64,000 nucleotides of DNA from Streptomyces sp. NBC_01754 (lineage in GTDB: Bacteria; Actinomycetota; Actinomycetes; Streptomycetales; Streptomycetaceae): the NCBI RefSeq assembly GCF_035918015.1, contig NZ_CP109132.1, positions 2,356,001 to 2,420,000 of the forward strand, written 5' to 3'. Shown in pieces: positions 41,971-51,028 of this stretch. A program made the translations under genes and the position numbers. Each line of letters starts with the position of its first letter. The first letter of the stretch is position 1. The notes beneath the pieces are model-generated. The model was not told the origin of the DNA and did no database searches. It saw only the letters and a list, made by a program, of their open reading frames with translations.

Positions 41971-44900
41971 GACGCGGTGGCGGAGAAGAACACGGTCCGC
42001 GGGACCGAATCGGTCACGGCCCCGGCGCCGCGTGTGGCGTCGGCCCGCACGGCCCCCGGGCGCCCGCACGACATCGCCCCGGAAGCACACGAACCGCACG
42101 GTCCCGCCCGAGCGCCGCGCGAAGCCGAACCGGCCCCGCACAGCCCCGCCCCGGAACCGCACGACCCCGCCGCCGGGTCCGCGACCCACGACCGGGCGCC
42201 CGGCCCCGCGCTGCTCCTCGGCGGGCGGGAGAGCGGCGATCCCTGGTGGCGGCCCGGTGTCGTCGGGCAGCGGCCCGCCGAGGAGCCCGACTGGGCCGTG
42301 TTCGTCCGGGAGGCCGTGGCGGGCGCGCCGGCCGATGTGGTGGTCGTGGACCGGGAGTACCCAGGGCTGACCGGTTTCGAGCTGGTGATGACACCGTTCG
42401 CCGCCCGGGCCGCCGAGCGGGTGGTGGACACCGCGACCGGACGCGGCGCGAGGGCCTGCCCCGCCGCCGTACTGGACGGCTTCCGGCAGGACGTGGCCCG
42501 GCGCCTGGCTCGGCTCGCGGCCCGGACACTCGTCCTGGAGCTGCACGAGGCGCGCACCGGGGGCCGGTTGAGCGGCGAGGGGACGCGGGAGCGGTTCCGG
42601 GACTTCCTGCGGCTGGCCGGGAGCCGCTCCGGGCTCGCCTCGCTGGCCGCCCGCTACCCCGTACTCGCCAGGGTGCTGGGCCGGGCCGCCCTGAACGCCG
42701 CCGACGCCTTCGCGGAGATGCTCGGCCGGCTCGCCGCCGACCGGGACCTGCTGGCCTCCTCCGGGCTGCTCGGCGACCGGGACGCGTCCGGCAGCCTCGG
42801 GCCCGAGGCACTGACCGGGGTCACGATGGGCGCCGGTGACAGCCACCGCGGGGGCCGGTCGGTGATGCTGCTGCGGTTCGCCGACGGCACCCGGCTCGTC
42901 CACAAACCGCGTCCGCTCGCCGTCCACCAGCACTTCAACACCCTGCTCGCCTGGTTCAACTCGCTCGCGGACGGCACCGACCTGCTGACGCCTCGGGTGC
43001 TCGACCGGGGGGCCTACGGCTGGGCCGAGTTCGTTCAGGAGGCACCCTGCCGTTCGGCGGACGAGACCGCGCTCTTCTACCGGCGTCTGGGCGGGCTGCT
43101 GGCCCTGCTGCACGTCCTGGACGGCACCGATCTGCACCACGAGAACCTGATCGCCCGTGGGCCGCATCCCGTCCTGGTGGACGTGGAGACGCTGTTCCAC
43201 CCGCCGCTGGCCCCGACGGGCTTCACCGACCCGGCCGCCCGTGCCCTGCACGACTCCGTGCACCGCGTCGGACTGCTGCCGCAGCTGCTGGTCGGGGACA
43301 CCAGCGCCCTCGACATGTCCGCCGTCGGCGGGGGCCGTGCGGCGTCCTCGCCCATCGAGTCCGCGGACTGGGCGGCGGCGGGGACCGACACCATGCGTCT
43401 GGTACGCCGGGCGGGCCGGTTCACCGAGTCGGCCAACCGGCCCCGGCTCGACGGGGTCCGGACCGACCCCTCCTCGTACACCGACGCGTTGTGCGACGGT
43501 TTCCGGGCCGCCTACACGGCCATCGGCGCCAACCGCGACGAACTGCTGGGGGCGAAGGGACTGCTGCGGCTCTTCGCCAGGGACGAGGTCCGCTTCGTGC
43601 CCCGGCCGACCTGGGCGTACGCCACGCTGCTGCACGAGTCCACCCACCCCGACCTGATGCGGGACGCCACCGAGCGGCAGCGGGTGTTCGCGCTGCTGCG
43701 GACCGGCGCCGTGGGCGCGTCCGCGCTGCCCGGACTGGAGGACGAGGAGATCGCCGAGCTGTGGGAGGGGGACGTACCCGTCTTCACCACCCGGCCGGAC
43801 ACCACCGGCCTGTGGAGCGGCACCGGACGCGAGGTGCCGGGCCCCCAGGGCGCCACCGGACTGGAGCGGGCCGAGGCGAAGGTGCGCGCCCTGGACACGG
43901 TGGACCGTCAGGACCAGGAACGGATCATCCGGACCGCCATGGTCAGTACGTCCACCGAGCCCCCGCACCGCACCGGCACCGCCGGCCGGCCCCGGGTGGC
44001 GGCCACCGCGCCCGAGCCCGAGCGGCTGCTGTCCGCCGCGCGGTCGGTGGGCGACCAGCTGGTCTCGCTCGCCTACCACGACCGGGGCCGGACCAACTGG
44101 ATCGGACTGGAGCTGCTCGGCGAACGCTACTGGCGGCTCACCCCGCTGGCGGCGGACCTCGCCTACGGCTACACCGGACCCGCCCTCTTCCTCGCCCAGC
44201 TCGCCTCGCTGACCGGGGAGTCGCGGTACTCCGACGCCGCCCGGGCGGCGCTGGCGCCGGTGCCCGGTCTGCTGGACGCCCTGCACCAGCGGGTCGACGA
44301 CCTCGGCCCGCTCGGATCCGGTGCCTTCGCCGGTCTCGGCGGCATCGCTTACGCCCTCACCGAGGTGGCGACCCTGCTCGCCGACCACCAGGTGATGGAG
44401 TGGGCGGGCCCCGCCACCCGGCTGGGCTGCGCGGCGAGTTCGGCCGAGGCCGGGTACGGGGTGCGCGGCGGCGCGGCGGGCGGACTGGTGTCCTTTCTCG
44501 CGGTGCACCGGACCACCGGCCGGGCGGAGGCATGGCGGGGGGCCGAACGCTGCGCGGAGCGGCTCGCCGCGGCGCCGCTTCCGGCCGCCGGGGGGTTCGC
44601 GGAGGGGGCGGCGGGCATCGGCTGGGCGCTGCTGCGGTTCGCCGGCGCGGGCGGTGGTCCGCGCTACCGCGAGGCGGGGCTGGACGCCCTACGCCGTGCG
44701 GTGCACGGCTCCTACGACGGCAGGTCATGGTGCGAGGGGGCGACAGGCGTCGCGCTCGCGCTCGCCGACAGCCCCGAGGCGCTGACCGATCCCGAGCTGT
44801 CCGCCTGGCTGGCACGCCGGTCCGGTGAGCTGGCCGAGGGGGCTCCGCTCGCCGACGACAGCCTCTGCCACGGCGAGCTGGGCGTCCTGGAGTTACTGGG

Positions 44901-45165
44901 CCACGGCGCCCTGCCGCAGGCCCGCTCCCACTGGCTGCGCCGGACCGGCACCCTGCTGGCCGCCGCCGACCGGGCGCAGCCGTACTGCGGGACGCCCGGA
45001 CACGTACCGCACCCGGGGCTGCTCACCGGCCTGTCGGGTATCGGGCACGGGCTGCTGCGGGCGGGTTTCCCCGACCGGATCGGCTCCGCCCTGCTCCTGC
45101 GCCACTCCCTCGGCGTCCCGGACGGCCGAACAGGCCCGCAGCGCACCTCCGTCGCCGACCGATGA
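41971..45165 (+). CDS. lanM: LanM-type lanthipeptide synthetase with altered cyclase domain
   Basis: A 1064-residue class II synthetase. The N-terminal DUF4135 kinase-like dehydratase keeps its key residues: Asp290/His292 (GDSHRGG), Lys312 (VHKPRP), Asp387/His389/Asn392 (DLHHENL), Asp404/Glu406 (VDVETLF), and Arg/Thr of RFVPRPTWAY for elimination. The C-terminal LanC-like domain has the zinc ligands Cys921 (WCEGATG), Cys966 and His967 (LCHGELG). The motif that normally reads GFxHGxxG reads GFAEGAAG: Glu878 replaces the catalytic acid/base His. The first 100 residues are a Pro/Ala/His-rich extension. Start uncertain (GTG 41902, 41971 or 41980). A Cys-free peptide gene follows at 45322. Probable function: Ser/Thr dehydration without ring closure. 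Confidence 0.9.
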   Translation, partial: DAVAEKNTVRGTESVTAPAPRVASARTAPGRPHDIAPEAHEPHGPARAPREAEPAPHSPAPEPHDPAAGSATHDRAPGPALLLGGRESGDPWWRPGVVGQRPAEEPDWAVFVREAVAGAPADVVVVDREYPGLTGFELVMTPFAARAAERVVDTATGRGARACPAAVLDGFRQDVARRLARLAARTLVLELHEARTGGRLSGEGTRERFRDFLRLAGSRSGLASLAARYPVLARVLGRAALNAADAFAEMLGRLAADRDLLASSGLLGDRDASGSLGPEALTGVTMGAGDSHRGGRSVMLLRFADGTRLVHKPRPLAVHQHFNTLLAWFNSLADGTDLLTPRVLDRGAYGWAEFVQEAPCRSADETALFYRRLGGLLALLHVLDGTDLHHENLIARGPHPVLVDVETLFHPPLAPTGFTDPAARALHDSVHRVGLLPQLLVGDTSALDMSAVGGGRAASSPIESADWAAAGTDTMRLVRRAGRFTESANRPRLDGVRTDPSSYTDALCDGFRAAYTAIGANRDELLGAKGLLRLFARDEVRFVPRPTWAYATLLHESTHPDLMRDATERQRVFALLRTGAVGASALPGLEDEEIAELWEGDVPVFTTRPDTTGLWSGTGREVPGPQGATGLERAEAKVRALDTVDRQDQERIIRTAMVSTSTEPPHRTGTAGRPRVAATAPEPERLLSAARSVGDQLVSLAYHDRGRTNWIGLELLGERYWRLTPLAADLAYGYTGPALFLAQLASLTGESRYSDAARAALAPVPGLLDALHQRVDDLGPLGSGAFAGLGGIAYALTEVATLLADHQVMEWAGPATRLGCAASSAEAGYGVRGGAAGGLVSFLAVHRTTGRAEAWRGAERCAERLAAAPLPAAGGFAEGAAGIGWALLRFAGAGGGPRYREAGLDALRRAVHGSYDGRSWCEGATGVALALADSPEALTDPELSAWLARRSGELAEGAPLADDSLCHGELGVLELLGHGALPQARSHWLRRTGTLLAAADRAQPYCGTPGHVPHPGLLTGLSGIGHGLLRAGFPDRIGSALLLRHSLGVPDGRTGPQRTSVADR

Positions 45166-45172
45166 CCTCCCA

Positions 45173-45301
45173 CCGCTGAACCGAATCCCGCTGGACCGAA
45201 CACCGTCGAACCGATCACCGCTGGACGATCACCACTGGACGCATACCGCTGACCGGTCGGTGCTGGACGATCAGCGCCGAACGACGACCGATGAACGATC
45301 A
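45173..45301. repeat. Degenerate 14/15-bp tandem repeat array
   Basis: About nine imperfect copies of CCGCTGGACCGATCA fill most of the lanM-peptide gap, such as CCGCTGAACCGAATC (45173), CCGCTGGACCGAACA (45188), CCGTCGAACCGATCA (45203), CCGCTGGACGATCA (45218) and CCGATGAACGATCA (45288). No stop-free conserved peptide is encoded. It could bind a repeat-recognising regulator or alter message stability. Confidence 0.75.
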
Positions 45302-45321
45302 CCGACAAGTGAGGCAGAGAC

Positions 45322-45522
45322 ATGACCCAGATCAGCGAAACCGCCCTGTACGCAGCCGCCACCACCGCCCACGACGGCGCCTCCGAGCACCCGGCCGGCC
45401 GGATAGCGCTGGGTTCCGGCGGCGCCCTGGGGCTGCGCAGCCGACTTCTCAGCGCGTCGGACGGTGACGCCGGATACGGGGGCGAGCTGCCGCCGCTGAC
45501 CACGTTCACGAGCCCGCTCTGA
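45322..45522 (+). CDS. Cys-free candidate RiPP precursor peptide
   Basis: A 66-residue peptide starting MTQISETALYAAATTAHDG, with GAGG 9 bases before the ATG. It has no cysteine. A double-glycine site at residues 53-54 (GYGG) would release a 12-residue core, ELPPLTTFTSPL, with Thr60, Thr61, Thr63 and Ser64 as dehydration sites. A second GG occurs at 33-34. It lies 156 bases after lanM on the same strand, so it is the natural LanM substrate candidate. Without Cys no lanthionine can form in this chain. The family is not recognised. Confidence 0.7.
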   Translation: MTQISETALYAAATTAHDGASEHPAGRIALGSGGALGLRSRLLSASDGDAGYGGELPPLTTFTSPL

Positions 45523-45602
45523 CCCCTCCGGGGACCGCCGTACCGAAGTTCCGGCCTACGCGCCTACTGCCACGTCCTGTGGGGCTCCAGTAGCCTGCGG
45601 CC

Positions 45603-48518
45603 ATGCGAGCCACATCCCCGGTCATCGTGGGCCGCGAACACGAGATCGTCCTGCTGGGCAGCGCCCTGGACGCCGCGCGACGGCGTTCAGGGCGCGCGCT
45701 GTTCCTCGTCGGCGAGGCGGGGATCGGCAAATCCCGGCTGGTGGGCGAATGCGCCTACCGGGCCTACGGCCTGGGCATGCCGGTGCTGCGTGGCCGGGCC
45801 GGCTCGACCGGCCTCGTCGTACCGTTCCGCCCCCTGGTGGAAGCCCTCTCGTCCCATTTCCGGGCGGCGGGAACCCCGTCGGACCCAGAACTCACCCCCT
45901 ATCACCCGGCGTTGGCGAGACTCGTGCCGGAGTGGCGATCCACCGCCACCTCCGGCTATCCGGGCACCGTGGTCGAACTGGCCGAGGCACTGCTGCGGTT
46001 GCTGTCCGTACTGGGCAGGGAGACCGGCTGTGTGATGCTGCTGGAAGACCTGCACGACTGCGACACCGAGACCCTCGCGGTCGTCGAGTACGTCGTGGAC
46101 AACCTGGCGGACCTGCCGATCCTGCTGCTGGGCACCCTGCGCCCGGAGCCGGGCACCGCCCTGGACCTCGTACGCGCCGCCGAGCAGCGCCACACCGCGT
46201 CGGTACGGGAGCTGGGGGCGCTCGACGACGCGCAGGTGCGGATCCTGACCGGTGCCTGCCTGGAGGCGCCGCCCGAGCAGATACCCCCGGCGGTCCAGAC
46301 CCGCCTGACCGAACGGGCGTCAGGCAACCCGTACTTGGTGGAAGTGCTGCTCGCGGACCTGCTCGAGACCGGCCGGTTACGGCACACGGAGAACGGCTGG
46401 GAGGCCACGGAACAGCCGGAGGCCACACTGCCGTCCCGCATCCTGCGGGGCTGGGCGCGCAGGCTCGACCAACTGGACGAACCGGTGCGGGACCTGCTGC
46501 TGACGGCGGCCACCCTCGGCAGCCAGTTCTCCGTGGCGGTCCTCCAGACCGTCACCGGCCTGGAGGACCGGGCCCTGTTCACCCATCTGAGGTCCGCCGT
46601 GGAGACGGGCGTGATCGCCCCCGACGGCGCGGCCCCCGACCGCTACACGTTCCGCCACACGCTCACGGCGGAGGCTCTGGTCTCCTCGCTCGCACCCGCC
46701 GAACGCGCCGCACTCGCCCGCCGGGCGGCCGCGGCGGTCGAGCGGACCGATGCGCCTCTGGACGAGGACCGCAGGCAGCTCGTCGCCTCCCTGGAGCTCG
46801 CGGCGGGCAACCGGGCCGGCGCGGCACGGCAGTTCGCCGAGGCGGGACGGCGGATGCTCGCGGCGGGGTCGCACGGTTCGGCCATGGTGCTCCTGGAGCG
46901 GGCCCACTCCCTGGCGGCCGAGGCCGACCGGTCGGCCGTGACCGAGGCCCTGGCGGTCGCGCGGGCCGAGAGCGGGGACCTGGACGGTGCCCTGGCACTG
47001 GCGGACACGCTGCCACCGGTGCCCGCACGCTCCGAGGCCGCCGCCGGGCGCGGTGACGCCCACATCAAGATCGCCTGGGTCGCGGTGATGGCGGAGCGGG
47101 CCGTCGACACGGCCCGTCAGATCGCGGCGGCACGCGCTCTGCTCGGACCGTCGCCGTCCCCCGCGCGCTGTGCGTCGCTCGCCGTCGTCGACGGCCATCT
47201 CTCGCTGCTGCCCGGCGAGGAGCGGGGGGAGCCGGAGGCGGCCGAGCGGGCCGCCCGGGCGGCCGCGGAGACCGCCGAGGCCGAGGGGCTCCCGGTGGTG
47301 GCCTGCCAGGCCTGGCAGTTGCTGGCGCTGCTCGCCCGGGAGGACGGTTTCGACGCGGCCGACGCCTGTCTGGAGCGGATGCTCTCCCTGTCCACCGAGC
47401 ACTCCCTGCCGCTGTGGCGGGTGGAGGCCATGGTGCGGCTGGGCGCGAACGGCTTCATGCGTACCGGCGACCCGGCCCGGTTGTACGCGGCGCGGACGGC
47501 GGCCGCGGAACTGGGCTCGCTGCTGCTGGCGCAGACGGTCGACGGACTGCTCGCCATGAACGCGGTGATGTGTGCCCGGTGGGACGAGGCGGAGGAGACC
47601 GTCGAGCGGTCGGTGGAGTCCAGCGCCCGGATCGGGAACCTCGCCGCGCACCGCTATCTGCTGCTGGCCGGGGCCACGATGGCCGCGCACCGCGGACGCC
47701 GGAGGGAACGGGACCGCTATCTCGCCGCGTTCCGCCGGGCCGGCGGCGAGGAGTCCGGGCTGGTCCCCCTGCGGCTGGGATTCTGCCGCGCCATCGGCGC
47801 GCTGCTGGAGGAGGACCGCGCCGTGGCCCTGACCGATCTGGACGCGGCGCTGGCCTGGGAGCGGGACCACCCGAGCTACTACTACCTGAGCGGCCGTTAC
47901 GGGCTGCGGCCGCTGCTGCGGGTGCTGGCGGGCAGGTCGGACCGTGCAGAGTTCGAGGTGGTGGCCGCGTCCCCCGGGGCGGTACTCGCCTGGAACCGGC
48001 AGTTCCTGGACCTGGCGGAGGCGGTGCTGCTGGGCAGGGAGGGCGAGGCGGCCGGTGCCGAACGGCGGGTCGTGGCCTTCCAAGCCCGGTCCGAGGCGTT
48101 CCCGGTGGCCCGGCACCTCGGTCTGCGGCTGGTCGCGGAGGCGGCCCTCGCCGACGGGTGGGGAACGCCGGTGTCATGGCTGCGCAGCGCCGAGGAGTTC
48201 TTCTACGCCGCCGGGGTGCAGCCGGTGGCGGCGGCGTGCCGGGCGGCCCTCCGGCACGCCGGGGTGAGCGTGACCCAGCACCGCGACGGCCGGGACCGGA
48301 TCCCCTCGCCGCTGCGCACGCACGGTGTGACGCCCCGGGAGTACGAGGTGTTCGTCCTGCTGGCCGAACGCCCGGGCAACCAGCAGATAGCCCGGCGGCT
48401 GTCCATCTCGCCCCGCACGGTGGAGAAGCACCTGGCCAGCCTGCTCAGCAAGACGGGCCGGGCGAACCGGGCGGCGCTGTGCGAGTTCGCGGCGGAGTGC
48501 CTCGTCGACCACGCCTGA
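45603..48518 (+). CDS. LuxR-family AAA/TPR regulator (MalT/LAL type)
   Basis: A 971-residue large LuxR-type (LAL) regulator. The N-terminal AAA/STAND ATPase has VGREHEIVLLGSALDAARR, Walker A FLVGEAGIGKSRLV and Walker B VMLLEDLHDCD. A long helical TPR-like middle follows. The C-terminal LuxR helix-turn-helix is TPREYEVFVLLAERPGNQQI then ISPRTVEKHLASLLSKTG. It is a pathway-specific activator candidate for the peptide cluster. TAGCCT (45591-45596) lies 6 bases before the ATG with TGCCAC 17 bases further upstream, so the message may be leaderless. Confidence 0.92.
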   Translation: MRATSPVIVGREHEIVLLGSALDAARRRSGRALFLVGEAGIGKSRLVGECAYRAYGLGMPVLRGRAGSTGLVVPFRPLVEALSSHFRAAGTPSDPELTPYHPALARLVPEWRSTATSGYPGTVVELAEALLRLLSVLGRETGCVMLLEDLHDCDTETLAVVEYVVDNLADLPILLLGTLRPEPGTALDLVRAAEQRHTASVRELGALDDAQVRILTGACLEAPPEQIPPAVQTRLTERASGNPYLVEVLLADLLETGRLRHTENGWEATEQPEATLPSRILRGWARRLDQLDEPVRDLLLTAATLGSQFSVAVLQTVTGLEDRALFTHLRSAVETGVIAPDGAAPDRYTFRHTLTAEALVSSLAPAERAALARRAAAAVERTDAPLDEDRRQLVASLELAAGNRAGAARQFAEAGRRMLAAGSHGSAMVLLERAHSLAAEADRSAVTEALAVARAESGDLDGALALADTLPPVPARSEAAAGRGDAHIKIAWVAVMAERAVDTARQIAAARALLGPSPSPARCASLAVVDGHLSLLPGEERGEPEAAERAARAAAETAEAEGLPVVACQAWQLLALLAREDGFDAADACLERMLSLSTEHSLPLWRVEAMVRLGANGFMRTGDPARLYAARTAAAELGSLLLAQTVDGLLAMNAVMCARWDEAEETVERSVESSARIGNLAAHRYLLLAGATMAAHRGRRRERDRYLAAFRRAGGEESGLVPLRLGFCRAIGALLEEDRAVALTDLDAALAWERDHPSYYYLSGRYGLRPLLRVLAGRSDRAEFEVVAASPGAVLAWNRQFLDLAEAVLLGREGEAAGAERRVVAFQARSEAFPVARHLGLRLVAEAALADGWGTPVSWLRSAEEFFYAAGVQPVAAACRAALRHAGVSVTQHRDGRDRIPSPLRTHGVTPREYEVFVLLAERPGNQQIARRLSISPRTVEKHLASLLSKTGRANRAALCEFAAECLVDHA

Positions 48519-48805
48519 GGCCGGCTGTCCGAGCGGTGGCTCCGCGACAGGCCCGCGTACGCCCCGGGATGCGGGCCCCGTACCGCCGCACCGGGGGGTC
48601 CGGTCCGTACGTGTGGGGGCGGACCCCCGCAACATGGGGGCACGGGACCGTGGTGGTCGGGTGCGCAGCCCGGAAGATGCGGGGGTCGCACCGATGCGTC
48701 CCGGTCTGCGGCCCGGAAGGATCGGCCGGTGTACGGCAGCCCGCCCCCGTCCGGTCGGCCGGGGGTCGGCAGCCTGCCGCCCGTCCCCCACCTGGAGGCC
48801 CGCCG

Positions 48806-50719
48806 ATGAACCGACCTCCCGCCCGCCCCGGCACCGCCGGTACGGTGTACTTCTCGCTGCTGGGGCCGCTCACGGCCCTGGTCGACGGCAGTCCGCTGCC
48901 GCTCGGTCCCCGCAAGCAGCGCCTCGTCCTGGCCACCCTGCTCTCCCGACCCAACACCCCGGTACCGGTCGACGTACTGACCGACGTGGTGTGGCCGGAG
49001 GCACCGCCGCGGACCGCCCGTAAGAACCTCCAGGTCTACGTCAGTGCCGCCCGTGCGCTCTTCGGGACCGTGGACGGGGGCGACCGGGACCGGGTGGTGC
49101 ACGGCTGCGGCGGCTACCGGCTGCGGGTCGAGGAGGGCGAACTGGACACCCTGCGCTTCCACGCGCTGACCCGGGCGGGCCGGGCCGCCGGGGAGCGGGG
49201 TGACCTGCGCACCGCGGCCCGGCTCCTGCGGGAGGCCCTGGACCTCTGGGGGGAGCGCCCGCCCCTGCACGATCTGCGGGACTCCGACGTGGTGGCGCAG
49301 GAGGCCGAACGGCTGGAAGCCCGCTGTCTGACGGTCTACGAGGACTGGGCGGAGGCCGAGACCGAGACGGGCCGGGCGGCCGTCGCGGTGGACGGACTGC
49401 GGGACCTGGTGGAGCGTCACCCGCTACGGGAGCGGCTGCGGGCGGCCTGGATGAACTCCCTGCACCATTCGGGCCGCCAGGCCGAGGCGCTGGCGGTGTA
49501 CGACGACTACCGCCAGCTGCTGGCCCGGGAGCTGGGGCTGGAACCCAGTCCGGCGCTGGCCGCCCTCTACGGGCGGATCCTCCGCCGGGGGGCCTCGGCC
49601 CCGCCCGCCGCCCCGCCCGAGGCCGCCCCGCGCAAGGCCGCGTGCGACGTGTCGCTGCCCACGGACCTCCGGGCCTTCACGGGCCGCGAGGACGAACTGG
49701 CACGGCTGCACCGCTCGGCGGGCGCCCCGGACGGCGGTGTGGTGGTCGTGACGGGCCCCGCCGGGGTGGGCAAGTCGGCGCTGGCCGTCCGGGCCGCGCA
49801 TCTGCTCGACGACGTCTTTCCCGGCGGGCGGGTCCACGTCCGGGCCCGGCGCGGGGACGGCACGGCCCGGACCCCGGGCGACATGCTGGAGGAGCTGGCA
49901 CGCCTGTGCGACGTGGGCGTCCCGGACCGGCCGGACACGGCGGCGGCCGAGACCGCCTGGCAGGACTGGCTGTCCCGGCACCGGGCCCTGGTGGTCCTGG
50001 ACGACGTGGTGGACGAGGCGTCGGTGCGCGGGCTGCTGCCCCGGTCGGGGCGGTCCTCGGTGGTGCTGACCGCGCGGGGGCAGCTGGCCGGTCTGGCGCC
50101 GGTGCACCGGATCGCCCTCTCCGCGCCCGGGGAGGCGGAGGCCCTGGAGCTGCTGGCCGGACTGGTCGGCACGGACCGTCTGCGGACGGACCCGGCGGCG
50201 GCCCGGCGGATCGTACGGGCCTGCGGGGCGCTGCCGTTGGCGGTGACGGTGAGCGGCATGCGGCTGGCGGTGCTGCGGCACCTGCCGCTGGCGGAGTACG
50301 CGGCGCGGGTCGAGGACCCGGGGGCGGCCCTGGACGAACTGGTGGCCGGAGACGTCTCCGTACGGTCGCGGATCGCCGCGGGCTGGCAGGACCTGAGCGC
50401 GCACAACCGCACGGCACTGGCCCGGCTCGCGGGGCTCTCGCCGGACGGCGGCTTCACCCTGGAGGGGGCGATGGCGGCGCTGGCCCGTGGCGAACGGGAG
50501 ACCATCCGCGCGGTCGAGGCGCTCATCGACACGGGTGTGGTGGCCTCGCCCGCCGGTGAGGTCACCGCCCACGCCGCGTGGTACGAGGTGCCGCGCCTGC
50601 TCTGTCTGTACGCCCGCGAGACCGCGGACCCGGGCGGGGACGCCGGTGCCCCCGTGGTGTCCCGGGTGCCGGCCCTCCCGCTCCTCCAGCCGCCCTCCGG
50701 CTCCCTCAGCCGAGGATGA
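48806..50719 (+). CDS. SARP-family regulator with AAA domain (AfsR-like)
   Basis: A 637-residue protein. The N-terminal winged helix (LLGPLTALVDGSPLPLGPRK, VDVLTDVVWPEAPPRTARKN) and bacterial transcriptional activation domain (residues 110-255, ending ELGLEPSPALAALYGRIL) define a SARP. It is followed by an NB-ARC/STAND ATPase (VVVVTGPAGVGKSALAVRAA; LVVLDDVVD) and a short helical end. AfsR has in addition TPRs, which are missing here. GGAGG lies 7 bases before the ATG. SARPs activate antibiotic or RiPP clusters, so it is probably the second local activator. Confidence 0.93.
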   Translation: MNRPPARPGTAGTVYFSLLGPLTALVDGSPLPLGPRKQRLVLATLLSRPNTPVPVDVLTDVVWPEAPPRTARKNLQVYVSAARALFGTVDGGDRDRVVHGCGGYRLRVEEGELDTLRFHALTRAGRAAGERGDLRTAARLLREALDLWGERPPLHDLRDSDVVAQEAERLEARCLTVYEDWAEAETETGRAAVAVDGLRDLVERHPLRERLRAAWMNSLHHSGRQAEALAVYDDYRQLLARELGLEPSPALAALYGRILRRGASAPPAAPPEAAPRKAACDVSLPTDLRAFTGREDELARLHRSAGAPDGGVVVVTGPAGVGKSALAVRAAHLLDDVFPGGRVHVRARRGDGTARTPGDMLEELARLCDVGVPDRPDTAAAETAWQDWLSRHRALVVLDDVVDEASVRGLLPRSGRSSVVLTARGQLAGLAPVHRIALSAPGEAEALELLAGLVGTDRLRTDPAAARRIVRACGALPLAVTVSGMRLAVLRHLPLAEYAARVEDPGAALDELVAGDVSVRSRIAAGWQDLSAHNRTALARLAGLSPDGGFTLEGAMAALARGERETIRAVEALIDTGVVASPAGEVTAHAAWYEVPRLLCLYARETADPGGDAGAPVVSRVPALPLLQPPSGSLSRG

Positions 50720-51028
50720 GCGGGGCCGGCGGCCCGGCGGGGCCCCGCCTCCGGTGGGGTCCCGCCCCGGCGGCGGGGCGGAGCCGTGCCCGCCGTCGCC
50801 CAGCGGCCGAGGAGGTTCCGCCCGCGAGACGCTTCGGCGGCGGTATGGCCCCGGTATCGCGGCAGTTCGTCGGGGCTGTGCGTCCCGTGGCCGGCGCGGC
50901 CCCCGGCACACCCCGGCTGACCTGGGCCCATACCGCCCTTGAAGCGGCCATGGACCGCCACCGAACCACCGCGGGTCAGCCTGGGTACGCGCCCGACGCG
51001 CCCGGTCCTCTGAAGGAGGCGGCCCCGC
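50720..51028. other. Promoter region of the radical SAM operon
   Basis: No gene is supported in these 309 bases between the SARP and radical SAM genes. The first 100 bases are extremely GC-rich with short inverted CCGGCGG/CCGCC motifs; the rest should carry the operon promoter and ends with AAGGAGG before the radical SAM ATG. Confidence 0.45.

Noticed and set aside
45166..45321. A second precursor peptide in the lanM-peptide gap
   Set aside because: The repeats give no stop-free frame with start, ribosome site, or Cys/Ser/Thr-rich tail.
47414..48805. N-terminal extension of the SARP gene by about 460 codons
   Set aside because: The extension is read out of frame through the LuxR gene; SARP homology begins right after the ATG at 48806, which has GGAGG upstream.
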